The notes under the pieces were generated by a model that made no database searches, was not told where the DNA came from, and worked only from the letters and a program-made list of their open reading frames with translations. Below are positions 19,249-27,606 of a stretch of DNA of 64,000 nucleotides, piece by piece. The stretch lies in the NCBI GenBank assembly GCA_034520215.1, contig JAXHNR010000002.1:266060-330059 (forward strand), in the 5' to 3' direction. A program made the position numbers and the translations under genes. Every line of letters begins with the position of its first letter. The first letter of the stretch is position 1. Origin of the DNA: Candidatus Krumholzibacteriota bacterium (GTDB taxonomy: Bacteria > Krumholzibacteriota > Krumholzibacteriia > Krumholzibacteriales > WJIX01).

Positions 19249-19638
19249 CTAAAGGACGCTGAATTCGAACTCCGGCGGATCGATTATATTTTTCTTCACA
19301 GTGCAGAGCTCCATGGAGTTAAGCGCGGCTTTTTTGTATTTCTCAGGGAAATCATCGGGCAAATCAACGATAATTCTTATCTTTTCGAGTTTGCCGGTTT
19401 CTCCGTTGCTTTCCATCTTCTGAATAACCTTGATATCATCTGTCGCGATATCGCGGCTCTGGCAGAAACGAAGAAGATAGGTCCCCGAACAGGTTGCTAT
19501 CGAGGCCAGAAAGAGATCGAAAGGAGAGGGCGCCGATCCTTCGCCTCCGTCTTCTTCGGGTTGATCACTTTTTATAATAAACCCGTTGTATTCGGCTCTT
19601 ACCTTTTGATTTCCGGGAAAGGTTACTGTGAGATCCAT
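19249..19638 (-). CDS. OsmC family protein
   Basis: A 129-residue protein of the OsmC/Ohr fold. The PSPFDLFLASIATC segment around residues 37-50 carries the first conserved Cys, and LCTVKKNI near residue 112 the second. These are the two Cys positions used by peroxide-reducing members. Length is normal for YhfA-like OsmC proteins. It could reduce organic hydroperoxides, though many such members have unknown function. It is a lone gene, convergent with the S9 peptidase and followed upstream by tRNA-Leu on the same strand. Shine-Dalgarno is weak (GAAAGA). Confidence 0.88.
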   Translation of the reverse strand: MDLTVTFPGNQKVRAEYNGFIIKSDQPEEDGGEGSAPSPFDLFLASIATCSGTYLLRFCQSRDIATDDIKVIQKMESNGETGKLEKIRIIVDLPDDFPEKYKKAALNSMELCTVKKNIIDPPEFEFSVL

Positions 19639-19667
19639 ATCATTCTTTCAGTTTATGACAGAATAAA

Positions 19668-19751
19668 TGCCTGAGGGGGGAGTTGAACCCCCATGGGCGT
19701 AAGCCCACTGCGTCCTGAACGCAGCGTGTCTACCATTTCCACCACTCAGGC
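19668..19751 (-). tRNA. tRNA-Leu (CAG)
   Basis: An 84-nt class II tRNA with acceptor stem GCCTGAG/CTCAGGC, a long variable arm, and anticodon loop TTCAGGA giving CAG. The TTC-containing T-arm is intact. The CCA end is not encoded. Confidence 0.95.
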
Positions 19752-19849
19752 AGAGCAAAACTTATGACTCAGTACGATAATTAAACAGTCCGATTTTGTC
19801 AAGCCGGTTGAGCCGCCCGGCGAGTTTCTGATTATTCGTCCGTTTCAGT

Positions 19850-20035
19850 CTATTTCCTTCTGTTTACTATGGCCATTGTAGCTCCAAGAATGATCGCGAG
19901 CCGGAATGAAGTAGCCCAGTCAACGCTACCGCTGCCGTTGCCGATAAGGTTCCAGAGGAATGTTACAACAACAGCCGCGACCAGTGTGGTAATGAATGTG
20001 ATCACAAAATCCATAAAAAAGCTTTTGACATGCAT
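19850..20035 (-). CDS. Small two-helix membrane protein
   Basis: A 61-residue protein with two predicted membrane segments (about residues 8-30 and 43-57) separated by a short Gly/Ser-rich loop, ending in a basic tail (NRRK). I do not recognise a family. It is credible because a perfect AGGAGG lies seven bases before the ATG at 20035 and the composition is coherent. No operon partner is visible: tRNA-Leu is downstream and pyruvate kinase lies upstream on the same strand, with 377 bp between. A role cannot be given. Confidence 0.65.
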   Translation of the reverse strand: MHVKSFFMDFVITFITTLVAAVVVTFLWNLIGNGSGSVDWATSFRLAIILGATMAIVNRRK

Positions 20036-20305
20036 TCTTCACCTCCTTTCCTTCTTTTAATTTGAGCGCCCTCTCTAAGGGGCGCGCAACTTAGCCTTTA
20101 CGATAGTACGGAGCATATTCTATTTCTATCATTTTCTTCAGTCAAGTGAGTTTTTAGGATATCGCCCGCGGGCGGCATTCTTTATCAATCTCCCCTCACA
20201 CTGTATATCGCGCATAATTTTGATAATGGATAAGCTGCTTCTAATAAGTAACTTTAGTAAACAAAAGTTATGAACAAATTCTTACCAAAAACAAAGGAAA
20301 TTACT

Positions 20306-20434
20306 ATGATTAATGATTCCCGAATCACACTTTTGTCTGCAGGTATTTCCGAGGAAAAAGCAAGGGTGATTTTACAGACGGTGTTCTTACCAACGACGCC
20401 GGGGCCGGCAGATTATAAAGAACCTATTTGGTGA
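20306..20434 (+). CDS. Candidate 42-residue small ORF overlapping the 3' end of pyk
   Basis: ATG at 20306 preceded by AAAGGA with an eight-base gap. The peptide is soluble, with a predicted helix (SEEKARVILQ), and ends EPIW. The last 22 bp overlap the end of the convergent pyruvate kinase gene. I know no homologue, and the evidence is only the ribosome site and plausible composition. It may be chance. The rest of 20036-20305 holds nothing I recognise. Confidence 0.25.
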   Translation: MINDSRITLLSAGISEEKARVILQTVFLPTTPGPADYKEPIW

Positions 20435-21834
20435 AGCCTGATAAAATTTGTTGTACCCCTCGAAAGACGCGGCATTCCCCCTGTAATTACAATTTTATCT
20501 CCCTGTTCAAGAAATGTTTCAGCGACGAGAAATTCATCTGTTTTTCTTAAAAATTCCTCTGTAAGACTCGGGCTGAATTCCATGTAGAAAGGTAAAACTC
20601 CCCACAACAAATTCAGTTTTAAACACACCTCTTTGCTGTCAGAAATTGCAACTACAGGTACGCTTGGCTTTGCTTTTGAAAGAAGTCCCGCCGTAAAACC
20701 CGACCTGGTAAACGCGACAATGGCATTAATTCCCACCTCGCCAAGCATTCTTATCGTTGCGCTTACGATGGTTTGAGAGTCTATATTGCGGGGATCACCG
20801 TTTCTTGACTCATATACGTTGTATTTGCACAGGTTGCTCTTTTCAACGTTTTCGGCGATGGATTTCATGATCTTCACCGCTCCAACCGGATAATTCCCGA
20901 CGGCGGTTTCCCCTGACAGCATGACCGCGTCAGTTCCGTCTATTATCGCGTTTGCAACATCACTTGCCTCAGCCCTGGTTGGAATAGGATCATGGATCAT
21001 GGATTCCAGCATTTGCGTAGCAGTAATAACCGCTTTTTTATAGGAATTTGCTTCTTTGATAAGATGTTTTTGAATGATTGGAACACGTTCCGGGGATATT
21101 TCAATCCCAAGATCACCTCTTGCCACCATGATACTGTCTGAAACCAGCATTATTTCAGTCAGGTTCTCAACAGCTTGAGGCTTTTCAATTTTTGCTATGA
21201 TGGGAATATTCCCGCCGGCTTTGTGCACATACTCTTTGGCTTTTTCAATATCCTTTGCGCTTCTGACAAAAGACAGCGCGAGAAAATCTATTTTGTTCTC
21301 AACAGCGAATTTAATATATTCTATATCCTTTTCGGTTACTGAAGGAAAGCTGGTTGTAGCTCCCGGGATATTCAGCCCTTTTCTTGAAGTTAAAATCCCG
21401 CCGTTAATAACCAGTGCTTCTATTTTTTTCGGGTCAGTAACTTTTAATTCAATTTTCCCGTCATCCAGCAGGATTGTGGAGCCCGCTGCCAATTTCTGTG
21501 TAATTTCTTCGTAATTGACGGGTATAACTCCCGGTTCTGTTTGTTCAGCACAGGGTTTTAAGATTACTTTTTCCCCTTCTATCAGATTCATCGGTTCAGT
21601 TAAATTTCCTATCCTTATCTTAGGACCTTGAAGATCAAGTATTATAGGGATAAACAAGTTTAATTCCTCTGAGATTTGCCTTATGTTTTGAATGTTTATC
21701 AAGTGTTCCCGCTGATTACCGTGAGAGGAATTGATTCTGAATACCCTGACGCCGGAGTTTATAAGTTCTGTAATTTTCCCCGCGCTGCCGGGTCCGATTG
21801 TTGCTATTATTTTTGTGCGAAGGAAGTTTTTCAA
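20413..21834 (-). CDS. pyk: Pyruvate kinase
   Basis: Glycolytic enzyme converting phosphoenolpyruvate and ADP to pyruvate and ATP. The N-terminus LRTKIIATIGP is diagnostic. The catalytic barrel includes RINSSHG, LDLQGPKIRIG, the active-site segment IIAKIEKPQAVEN with its lysine, and MVARGDLGIE. The ATQMLESM and PTRAEASDVANAI motifs and the C-terminal allosteric domain follow. The frame is open to a TTG at 21876, but that codon overlaps the -10 of a promoter at 21876-21905. Transcription should begin after it, so I place the start at TTG 21834, giving 473 residues, the usual length. The Shine-Dalgarno of this start is weak, so the exact start remains a little uncertain. Confidence 0.92.
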   Translation of the reverse strand: MKNFLRTKIIATIGPGSAGKITELINSGVRVFRINSSHGNQREHLINIQNIRQISEELNLFIPIILDLQGPKIRIGNLTEPMNLIEGEKVILKPCAEQTEPGVIPVNYEEITQKLAAGSTILLDDGKIELKVTDPKKIEALVINGGILTSRKGLNIPGATTSFPSVTEKDIEYIKFAVENKIDFLALSFVRSAKDIEKAKEYVHKAGGNIPIIAKIEKPQAVENLTEIMLVSDSIMVARGDLGIEISPERVPIIQKHLIKEANSYKKAVITATQMLESMIHDPIPTRAEASDVANAIIDGTDAVMLSGETAVGNYPVGAVKIMKSIAENVEKSNLCKYNVYESRNGDPRNIDSQTIVSATIRMLGEVGINAIVAFTRSGFTAGLLSKAKPSVPVVAISDSKEVCLKLNLLWGVLPFYMEFSPSLTEEFLRKTDEFLVAETFLEQGDKIVITGGMPRLSRGTTNFIRLHQIGSL

Positions 21835-21875
21835 ATTAATATCCCGTTTCTTATAATAGTTCTGTTCACAATTCA

Positions 21876-21905
21876 ATTATGACAAAAGAGAACTAAAACT
21901 GTCAA
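21876..21905 (-). promoter_or_regulatory. Sigma-70-type promoter of pyk
   Basis: On the minus strand TTGACA (21905-21900) is followed after 18 bp by CATAAT (21881-21876). Transcription would begin near 21869, leaving a leader of about 35 nt before the TTG at 21834. It abuts structured repeat copy C, whose target duplication begins at 21910. Confidence 0.6.
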
Positions 21906-21917
21906 CGAAGTTAATAC

Positions 21918-22206
21918 GTGGAGTTTCCCCAATTTTTTACATTCCTTTGTATATCCGGCTATTGGTACCTAAAAAACCCTCTCGGAAGACGAGCGGGCAT
22001 GGTTTTCCCATTTCCTTTAGGGAAATGGGAAAGAGCGAGTCCTAAGAGCGGGAGACGCTATTTCCTCGCAGGGGAAATAGACGGCGTTTTTGACAATACC
22101 AATAGCCGGATAGAAACTAAATATCAATTCCACTTATCATTATGGGTAATTACTTGATAGTTATGCCATTACTAAAGTATTGCCCTGATTTCGAGGAATG
22201 CCCTGA
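21918..22206 (+). repeat. Structured MITE-like repeat, copy C
   Basis: A 289-bp element flanked by a perfect 8-bp direct repeat, GTTAATAC (21910-21917 and 22207-22214), a clear target-site duplication. The left end is GTGGAGTTTCCCC, and the right end, read inward, is TCAGGGCATTCCTC. The core is closed by a perfect 16-bp inverted repeat (21952-21967 and 22097-22112). Inside are a perfect 12-bp hairpin at 22004-22032 and a second hairpin at 22058-22080. 'GAGCG' occurs three times between them. A 79-codon open frame crosses the element but appears fortuitous. It inserted just upstream of the pyk promoter. Confidence 0.88.
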
Positions 22207-22343
22207 GTTAATACCTCGGCAGTCGGTCTCCTTTCTTAATCAATAATATCCCCGCAATTTAATTTTCCGCCTCTAAACGGTTTATAGAAATTTTATTATT
22301 CTATTTTTAGCGAACGCGAAATTGTGGACTCCTGATAAACCAC

Positions 22344-22667
22344 TTGCACCAACAGGGAGGGGCTATTAAAACCGGTATCCGTATTCTCAAAATCCTGACC
22401 AATATTATCCTGCCTCTGGCGGCAGGTGTGCCGGCCGTCTATCTCTTCTGGTTTGTTCCCGCCTACTTCCGGCGGCCTTTCTGCGAGCGGGAAGTTTTGA
22501 TCGTTTATAACGCCTCAATAATGGCCATTCCGGCCCTGTTGACCGTTGCGGTTTCGAGGCCTTTCGATGAGCTGTCCGGACGCCGGGACAATATCTTCCG
22601 CTGCCGTTCAATTGAACCTCTCTTGTTTTATTTGATACCCGGAAAAATTATGTTAATCTTCATTTAG
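22344..22667 (+). CDS. Hypothetical small membrane protein (uncertain)
   Basis: An open frame of up to 107 codons with two or three hydrophobic stretches: about residues 15-40, 54-67 and the C-terminal 20. No family is recognised. Initiation is a problem. The TTG at 22344 has no ribosome site, while a good GGGAGGGG is followed by ATT, a very rare start. It could be a genuine membrane peptide, a decayed gene or chance. The flanks 22215-22343 and 22668-22798 hold nothing I can name. Confidence 0.35.
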   Translation: MHQQGGAIKTGIRILKILTNIILPLAAGVPAVYLFWFVPAYFRRPFCEREVLIVYNASIMAIPALLTVAVSRPFDELSGRRDNIFRCRSIEPLLFYLIPGKIMLIFI

Positions 22668-22798
22668 CAGGTTGATAAGCGGGGAAGCTCCACCTTTATA
22701 AAGCTTTGACATGATGATATCTACCCGATATTATAGCTTTGTGTGTATGGTGAAAATGGAATATTTTTTATGTAGAATAGCTTTGGAGAGTTGTAATT

Positions 22799-23170
22799 GT
22801 GAAAAGAGTGGCAATTTTAGGCGCGAGCAATAAAAAAACGAGATACTCGAGAATGGCGCAGGAGCTTCTGACCGAGAAGGGGTATGAAGTAGTTCCAATT
22901 TCCAGGGGCGGAGATGATATTCTGGGGGTCAAGAGCTATCAGAGGGTCGGGGAAATTCCCGGGAAGATAGACACATTGACCGTATATCTCAGCCCGAAGC
23001 ATCTTGCCGAACATGTAGATGATATAGTCCGATCTGATATCCGGAGGGTTATATTCAATCCCGGAACGGAGAATGAACCCTTGCGGAAAAAGATCGAGGA
23101 GAGCGGAAAGTTCGTTCTCGAGGCGTGCAGCATTGTCCTGCTCAAGACGGGGCAGTTCGATAAATCCTGA
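22799..23170 (+). CDS. CoA-binding domain protein (YccU-like)
   Basis: A 123-residue Rossmann-type protein of the CoA_binding_2 family (PF13380). It starts RVAILGASNKKTRYS, the nucleotide-binding loop. The DTLTVYLSPKH segment and the C-terminal FNPGTENEPL...EACSIVLL with its conserved Cys match the family. Such small proteins bind CoA or related nucleotides but have no firmly known role. The start is GTG at 22799 with GGAGAG nine bases upstream. It converges with typA, and about 75 bp separate the two genes. Confidence 0.85.
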   Translation: MKRVAILGASNKKTRYSRMAQELLTEKGYEVVPISRGGDDILGVKSYQRVGEIPGKIDTLTVYLSPKHLAEHVDDIVRSDIRRVIFNPGTENEPLRKKIEESGKFVLEACSIVLLKTGQFDKS

Positions 23171-23246
23171 CAGCTGTTCAACTAATAACGGTATATATCC
23201 CGGCTGCGGCCGGCTCAATTTACTCTATCCTGTAAGAGTGTTCTCT

Positions 23247-25088
23247 TTACGCCGGGTTGGCGGGGGGACTCGGCCTGGAATTCCTTCTGAGGCCGGCGGA
23301 GAGTAACGTTTTCTTCAGCCTAATCGATTTCGGCGTTATCTCGACCATCTCGTCATCGTGGATGAAGCTGAGCGCTTTTTCTATCGTTAACGGTTTAACA
23401 GGGGTTAAAGTTACGGCATCGTCCTTTCCGGCCGCTCTCATATTTGACAGCTTTTTCTCTTTTGTTGGATTAACAGTAATGTCGTTATAACGGTTGTGCT
23501 CTCCTATTATCATTCCCTCGTATCCGGGGTCGCCGGGCCTTACGAAAAGCCTGCCCCGTGCTTCAAGGTTGCTGAGCGCGTAAGCTACGGCTTTGCCGGG
23601 TCTGTCGGCGACGATCGATCCCGTGAAACGGGTATTAAAATCACCCCTGTACTGCTCGAACCCCGTGAAATAGGAATTCATTACACCTGTTCCCTTAGTG
23701 TCAGTCAGAAAATCATCCCGGTATCCTATAAGCGCTCTTGAAGGCAGAGAGAATTCGGTTCTGACGCGGCCGCCGCTTCCGTGAATAAGGTTCGTCATCC
23801 TGGCTTTGCGCCGCCCGAGCTTCTCGGTGACAGCGCCGAGGAATTCTTCTTCACAATCGACTGTGAGGTGTTCGATCGGCTCGAGCTTATTTCCGTCTTT
23901 ATATTTGTATATTACACGCGGGCGTCCCACGCAGAACTCATATCCTTCCCTCCTCATCGTCTCGATCAGTATTGCCATTTGGAACTCTCCGCGCCCCTTG
24001 ACGATGAAAGCGTCACGCTCCGGGTTTTCCTCCATCTGAATTGCCACGTTCATAAGAGTTTCCTTATGGAGGCGCTCGCGTATCTTCGAGGATTGGACGA
24101 AACGGCCCTCCCGGCCGCTGAACGGGGAATTGTTGATTGTAAATCGCATCGAGATAGTCGGTTCGTCGACAGTGATCCGCCTGAGCGCCTTGGGGTGTTC
24201 GCTGGTGCAGATAGTATCGCCGATTTTTACTCCGTCGATTCCGGCGAGAACGGCGATATCACCGGCGGCGACAGATTCAGCCGGCCTGCATGTCATCCCT
24301 TCGTATTTTTGAAGTTTTGTTACCTTGAGCGGAATACGCCCGCCCTCCTTGTTTATACATACGAGCAAATCGTTCGAGCTGACTTTGCCGTTGATGACCT
24401 TTCCCACGGCGAGCCTGCCGAGGTAATCGGAGTAACCGAGATCGGACGCGAGCATCTGGAAGGGTTCTTCGGGATCGTAAGCGGGAGGCGGTATTTCATC
24501 GATGATAATATTCAGCAGCTGATGAAGGTTGTCTGTTTTATCTTCCAGTCTCCTTTTGGCTATTCCGTCCTGACCTGTCGCGTAGAGAACGGGGAAATCG
24601 ATTTGATCGTCGTCCGCGCCGAGGTCTATGAACAGATCGTAGATTTCGTTCAGGATCTTAGCAGGCCGAGCGTCCTTCCGGTCGATCTTGTTTATTACCA
24701 CGATGATCTTGAGGTTCGCTTCAAGGGTCTTTTTCAGCACGAAACGAGTCTGCGGCAGAGGTCCTTCGGACGCGTCAACAAGCAGAATAGCGCCGTCGGC
24801 CATCGAAAGGGCCCTCTCAACTTCAGCCCCGAAATCGGCATGGCCGGGGGTGTCGATAATATTTATCTTCACGTTTTTCCAGGTTACCGAACAGTTCTTA
24901 GCGGCTATCGTGATGCCCCGCTCGCGCTCGAGGTCCATATTATCCATTATCCGTTCATCCACAATCTGTCCGTCGCGGATCAGCCCGCTCTGTCTGAACA
25001 TAGAGTCCACGAGAGTGGTTTTGCCGTGGTCCACGTGCGCGATTATGGCAATATTCCTTATATTTTTATTCTCAGCGGTTATGTTCAT
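23247..25088 (-). CDS. typA: Ribosome-associated GTPase TypA/BipA
   Basis: Translational GTPase of the EF-G/LepA group that binds the 70S ribosome and assists large-subunit assembly and stress growth. The G1 motif AHVDHGKTT lies at residues 17-25, switch I RERGITI follows, G3 is DTPGHADFG, and G4 is NKIDR near residue 135. A domain II barrel, domain III, an EF-G-V-like domain and the BipA-specific C-terminal domain (SRALIGYRDDFLTDTKGTG and the MRAAGKDDAV stretch) complete the protein. The length of 613 is standard. A promoter is visible at 25155-25182. A long open frame exists on the opposite strand but is a coding shadow. Confidence 0.97.
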   Translation of the reverse strand: MNITAENKNIRNIAIIAHVDHGKTTLVDSMFRQSGLIRDGQIVDERIMDNMDLERERGITIAAKNCSVTWKNVKINIIDTPGHADFGAEVERALSMADGAILLVDASEGPLPQTRFVLKKTLEANLKIIVVINKIDRKDARPAKILNEIYDLFIDLGADDDQIDFPVLYATGQDGIAKRRLEDKTDNLHQLLNIIIDEIPPPAYDPEEPFQMLASDLGYSDYLGRLAVGKVINGKVSSNDLLVCINKEGGRIPLKVTKLQKYEGMTCRPAESVAAGDIAVLAGIDGVKIGDTICTSEHPKALRRITVDEPTISMRFTINNSPFSGREGRFVQSSKIRERLHKETLMNVAIQMEENPERDAFIVKGRGEFQMAILIETMRREGYEFCVGRPRVIYKYKDGNKLEPIEHLTVDCEEEFLGAVTEKLGRRKARMTNLIHGSGGRVRTEFSLPSRALIGYRDDFLTDTKGTGVMNSYFTGFEQYRGDFNTRFTGSIVADRPGKAVAYALSNLEARGRLFVRPGDPGYEGMIIGEHNRYNDITVNPTKEKKLSNMRAAGKDDAVTLTPVKPLTIEKALSFIHDDEMVEITPKSIRLKKTLLSAGLRRNSRPSPPANPA

Positions 25089-25154
25089 ATAAAAAAACTC
25101 CGAACATCATAATTTCCAGGGGGCATCAGCGCCCGGCAAGCAAAAGCTTTCCGA

Positions 25155-25182
25155 AAGATAAGCTGTTGAAGGTTATTGTCAA
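25155..25182 (-). promoter_or_regulatory. Probable typA promoter
   Basis: On the minus strand TTGACA (25182-25177) and TATCTT (25160-25155) are separated by 16 bp, about 65 bp upstream of the typA ATG. Confidence 0.45.
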
Positions 25183-25491
25183 CAGAGAATAGAGATATTA
25201 AAGGAGTTTTTATGCTATTCTCATAATCAGAGAGCGGCAGAATTTTTGTTAATGCGGGACCAAGTCGCGGCAAGTCAGGGCGAAACACCTTAAATTCTGT
25301 AATACCGCGGGCGGGGGGATTTGCCGGCGGGAAGTTTCTCCGTGCCTGAGGGGAAGACGGAAAGATATCTTTGAGACTACCCGCGTGTTCCCTTTTAACT
25401 TGAAAAGCGGGCCTTCCTCTGCTAATTTTCCCTTAAGCTAGTTTGTTGCGTTGATCTTTCTAGTTTTAATATTTTAAGGGACATTTATATT
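25183..25491. other. Intergenic region between typA and smpB
   Basis: No gene is supported. I looked for tmRNA because smpB follows and did not recognise one. An AAGGG about eleven bases before the smpB GTG is the only useful signal. Confidence 0.4.
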
Positions 25492-25950
25492 GTGAAGGTA
25501 GTTTGCTCTAACAGGAAAGCTAAGAAGAATTATCATATAGTAGAGAGGATGGAAGCGGGGGTTTCTCTTCTTGGAACCGAAGTTAAGTCTCTCCGCGACG
25601 GGACCGCGCATCTGCAGGACGCTTACGCTTCTGTGGAAAACGGAGAGCTCTTTATGTATAACTCCCACATCAGCCCCTACAAAGAAGGAAACCAGTTTAA
25701 CCATGAGCCCAAAAGGGTCCGTAAACTCCTTATGCACAAACGCGAAATAGAGCGTATTTTCGGCAAGATCCAGCAAAAAGGGTTTACACTTATTCCCTTG
25801 AGTTTCTATTTTAATGATGACGGAAAGGTTAAAGTCGAGCTCGGTCTCGGAAAGGGAAAAAGGGCCTATGATAAAAGGCGTGAAATTGCTGAACGGGACG
25901 CCAACAGGGAGATGAGGCGTGAATTTAAAGATAAACAGCGGAAGCTGTAA
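25492..25950 (+). CDS. smpB: SsrA-binding protein SmpB
   Basis: RNA-binding protein that delivers tmRNA to stalled ribosomes in trans-translation. The N-terminus VCSNRKAKKNYHI and the GVSLLGTEVKSLRDG segment (about residues 23-37) are diagnostic. The basic C-terminal tail KGKRAYDKRREIAERD enters the decoding centre in known SmpB. The length of 152 is normal. The start is GTG. It heads a co-directional run of genes through to the ABC transporter, and the next gene overlaps its end by 32 bp. Confidence 0.97.
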   Translation: MKVVCSNRKAKKNYHIVERMEAGVSLLGTEVKSLRDGTAHLQDAYASVENGELFMYNSHISPYKEGNQFNHEPKRVRKLLMHKREIERIFGKIQQKGFTLIPLSFYFNDDGKVKVELGLGKGKRAYDKRREIAERDANREMRREFKDKQRKL

Positions 25951-27547
25951 ATATAGTTCTTTTGCCGGAAAGAATATCCTGCGGGGGATTTTCCTTGTCG
26001 CGGCTTTATTGGCCGCGGTCAATGTTTGTCACTCAACCGGGGTCCCGGCAAAGGAAGACGAGGGAAAAACGCTGGGAGTGGTCTTCGCCGACGGAAGGCG
26101 GACGGAAGACATCACACTCTCAAAGGTTGAAAGTGAGAGTGAAGAGCTATATATCTCCGCGTATGACCTCGCCCGTATCTTCAAGGCGACAAAATACTGG
26201 AAGCCGGGGCGGAAGAGACTCGTAGTCAGGATCGGGGCAGAGAAATATATCTTTACACTCGATACCCGTGTAGTGACAGCGGATGATAAATCTTTTCTCC
26301 TGCGCGTGCCTGTGAGGTACCGCGGCGGTTTTGTTATGATACCCCTCGAGTTCATCAGGGATCATCTGGCAAAATCCAGAACGGGCAAGATAGAGTTCGA
26401 TGAGAAGAGATTTGTACTTACAATAGGAGACCCGAGTTATAACGTGAAGGAGATCGCCTTCGAAGAGAGCGATGAAGGAACAAGGGCGGTCCTTACACTC
26501 AAAGACGAGCTTCTCTATCACGTGGATAACGAAACACCGGGGCTTCTCAGACTGAAAATATACGGCGGCAGGATGAATACTCTGAAGATATCCGCCACCG
26601 AGTGTAAAGGACTCTTCAAGCGGGTAAGAGCAGAGCAGACCGAGTATGACGCTTATCTCTTTTTTGAGGTTCAGCAGAGCGCGAGACGCTTCCGCGTGGA
26701 ATTTCTGGGGCCCGCCGGGGAAGATTCCGAAGACAGAAAACTTGTTATCTTCTTAGAAAAGGGTGAACTGCCCGAAATACCGGATGCTGATTTCGCCAGC
26801 AAAAAAATGGTTGAGATTTTAAGAGAAAAGACGGCGGAACAGATAAATGTGGAGGTCAAAAGGGTTGTGATCGATCCGGGGCACGGGGGAGATGACGCGG
26901 GAAGGGTAAGCGACTCCGGAATCGAGGAAAAGCTGGTAAATCTCGAAATATCCAGGATGCTAAAGCGAATGCTTATTGAAAGACTCGGGGTCGAGGTTGT
27001 TCTGACCAGGAGAACCGACAAGATAGTTCCCCTCGACAGAAGGGGTGAAATAGCAAACGTACAGAAGGGGGATCTTTTTATAAGCATACACTGTAACGGT
27101 TGGTTCAGCGAGGATGCCGGAGGGTTCGAAACATTTTTTCTCTCACCGGCCCGTAACTACGAGGAAAGCCGCCAGGCGGAACAGGAGAACTCTTCGATAA
27201 GATTCGAAGGATCTGATCTTGACTCTGAAAAGCTCGAAGAGCTTGATTTTATTCTCTGGGATATGGTTCAGAATGAATTTATAAATGAAAGCAGCGATTT
27301 GGCGGAAATTATCCAGAAATCCCTGGGTGAGAGATTAAATATCAGAAACAGAGGCGTGCGGCAGGCGGGGCTCAGGGTGCTAAGGGGGGTAAAAATGCCG
27401 GCGGTACTTGTTGAAATCGCTTTTCTCTCGAATCCGCGGGAGGAAAAGCTGCTTATGGATAATAAGTTCAGAAGAGTTGTTTGCGAGGGGATTGTTGAAG
27501 CCGTGAGAGATTTCAGCGCTAACGGCCTTGGCGCCCAAGCCCCTTAG
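25919..27547 (+). CDS. N-acetylmuramoyl-L-alanine amidase (Amidase_3) with N-terminal stalk/AMIN-type region
   Basis: Zinc peptidoglycan amidase. A short N-terminus and a hydrophobic signal sequence (about residues 21-38) export it. Next comes a region resembling copper-amine-oxidase N-terminal/AMIN modules, ending in a Glu/Lys-rich linker. The Amidase_3 domain starts at about residue 315: VVIDPGHGG gives the first zinc His, the Glu in LVNLE the second ligand, and SIHCN the third. The catalytic Glu is in VLVEIAFLSN. It would cut the amide between muramic acid and stem peptide during cell separation or remodelling. The start is probably GTG 25919, overlapping smpB by 32 bp; a later start is possible. 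Gene order couples it to GerMN and murI. Confidence 0.9.
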   Translation: MNLKINSGSCKYSSFAGKNILRGIFLVAALLAAVNVCHSTGVPAKEDEGKTLGVVFADGRRTEDITLSKVESESEELYISAYDLARIFKATKYWKPGRKRLVVRIGAEKYIFTLDTRVVTADDKSFLLRVPVRYRGGFVMIPLEFIRDHLAKSRTGKIEFDEKRFVLTIGDPSYNVKEIAFEESDEGTRAVLTLKDELLYHVDNETPGLLRLKIYGGRMNTLKISATECKGLFKRVRAEQTEYDAYLFFEVQQSARRFRVEFLGPAGEDSEDRKLVIFLEKGELPEIPDADFASKKMVEILREKTAEQINVEVKRVVIDPGHGGDDAGRVSDSGIEEKLVNLEISRMLKRMLIERLGVEVVLTRRTDKIVPLDRRGEIANVQKGDLFISIHCNGWFSEDAGGFETFFLSPARNYEESRQAEQENSSIRFEGSDLDSEKLEELDFILWDMVQNEFINESSDLAEIIQKSLGERLNIRNRGVRQAGLRVLRGVKMPAVLVEIAFLSNPREEKLLMDNKFRRVVCEGIVEAVRDFSANGLGAQAP

Positions 27548-27606
27548 GAAAAGGAGCCGGGGGCGGTTTTCAGTGGATTATGTTTATAAACGATAAGGTG
27601 TGAAAA

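Noticed and set aside
23781-25112. 443-codon frame opposite typA
   Set aside because: It is fully antisense to a certain typA gene, has no ribosome site and no recognisable domain; a typical shadow in GC-biased codons.
25089-25491. tmRNA gene next to smpB
   Set aside because: No tRNA-Ala-like acceptor/T-arm or tag frame could be recognised in this gap.
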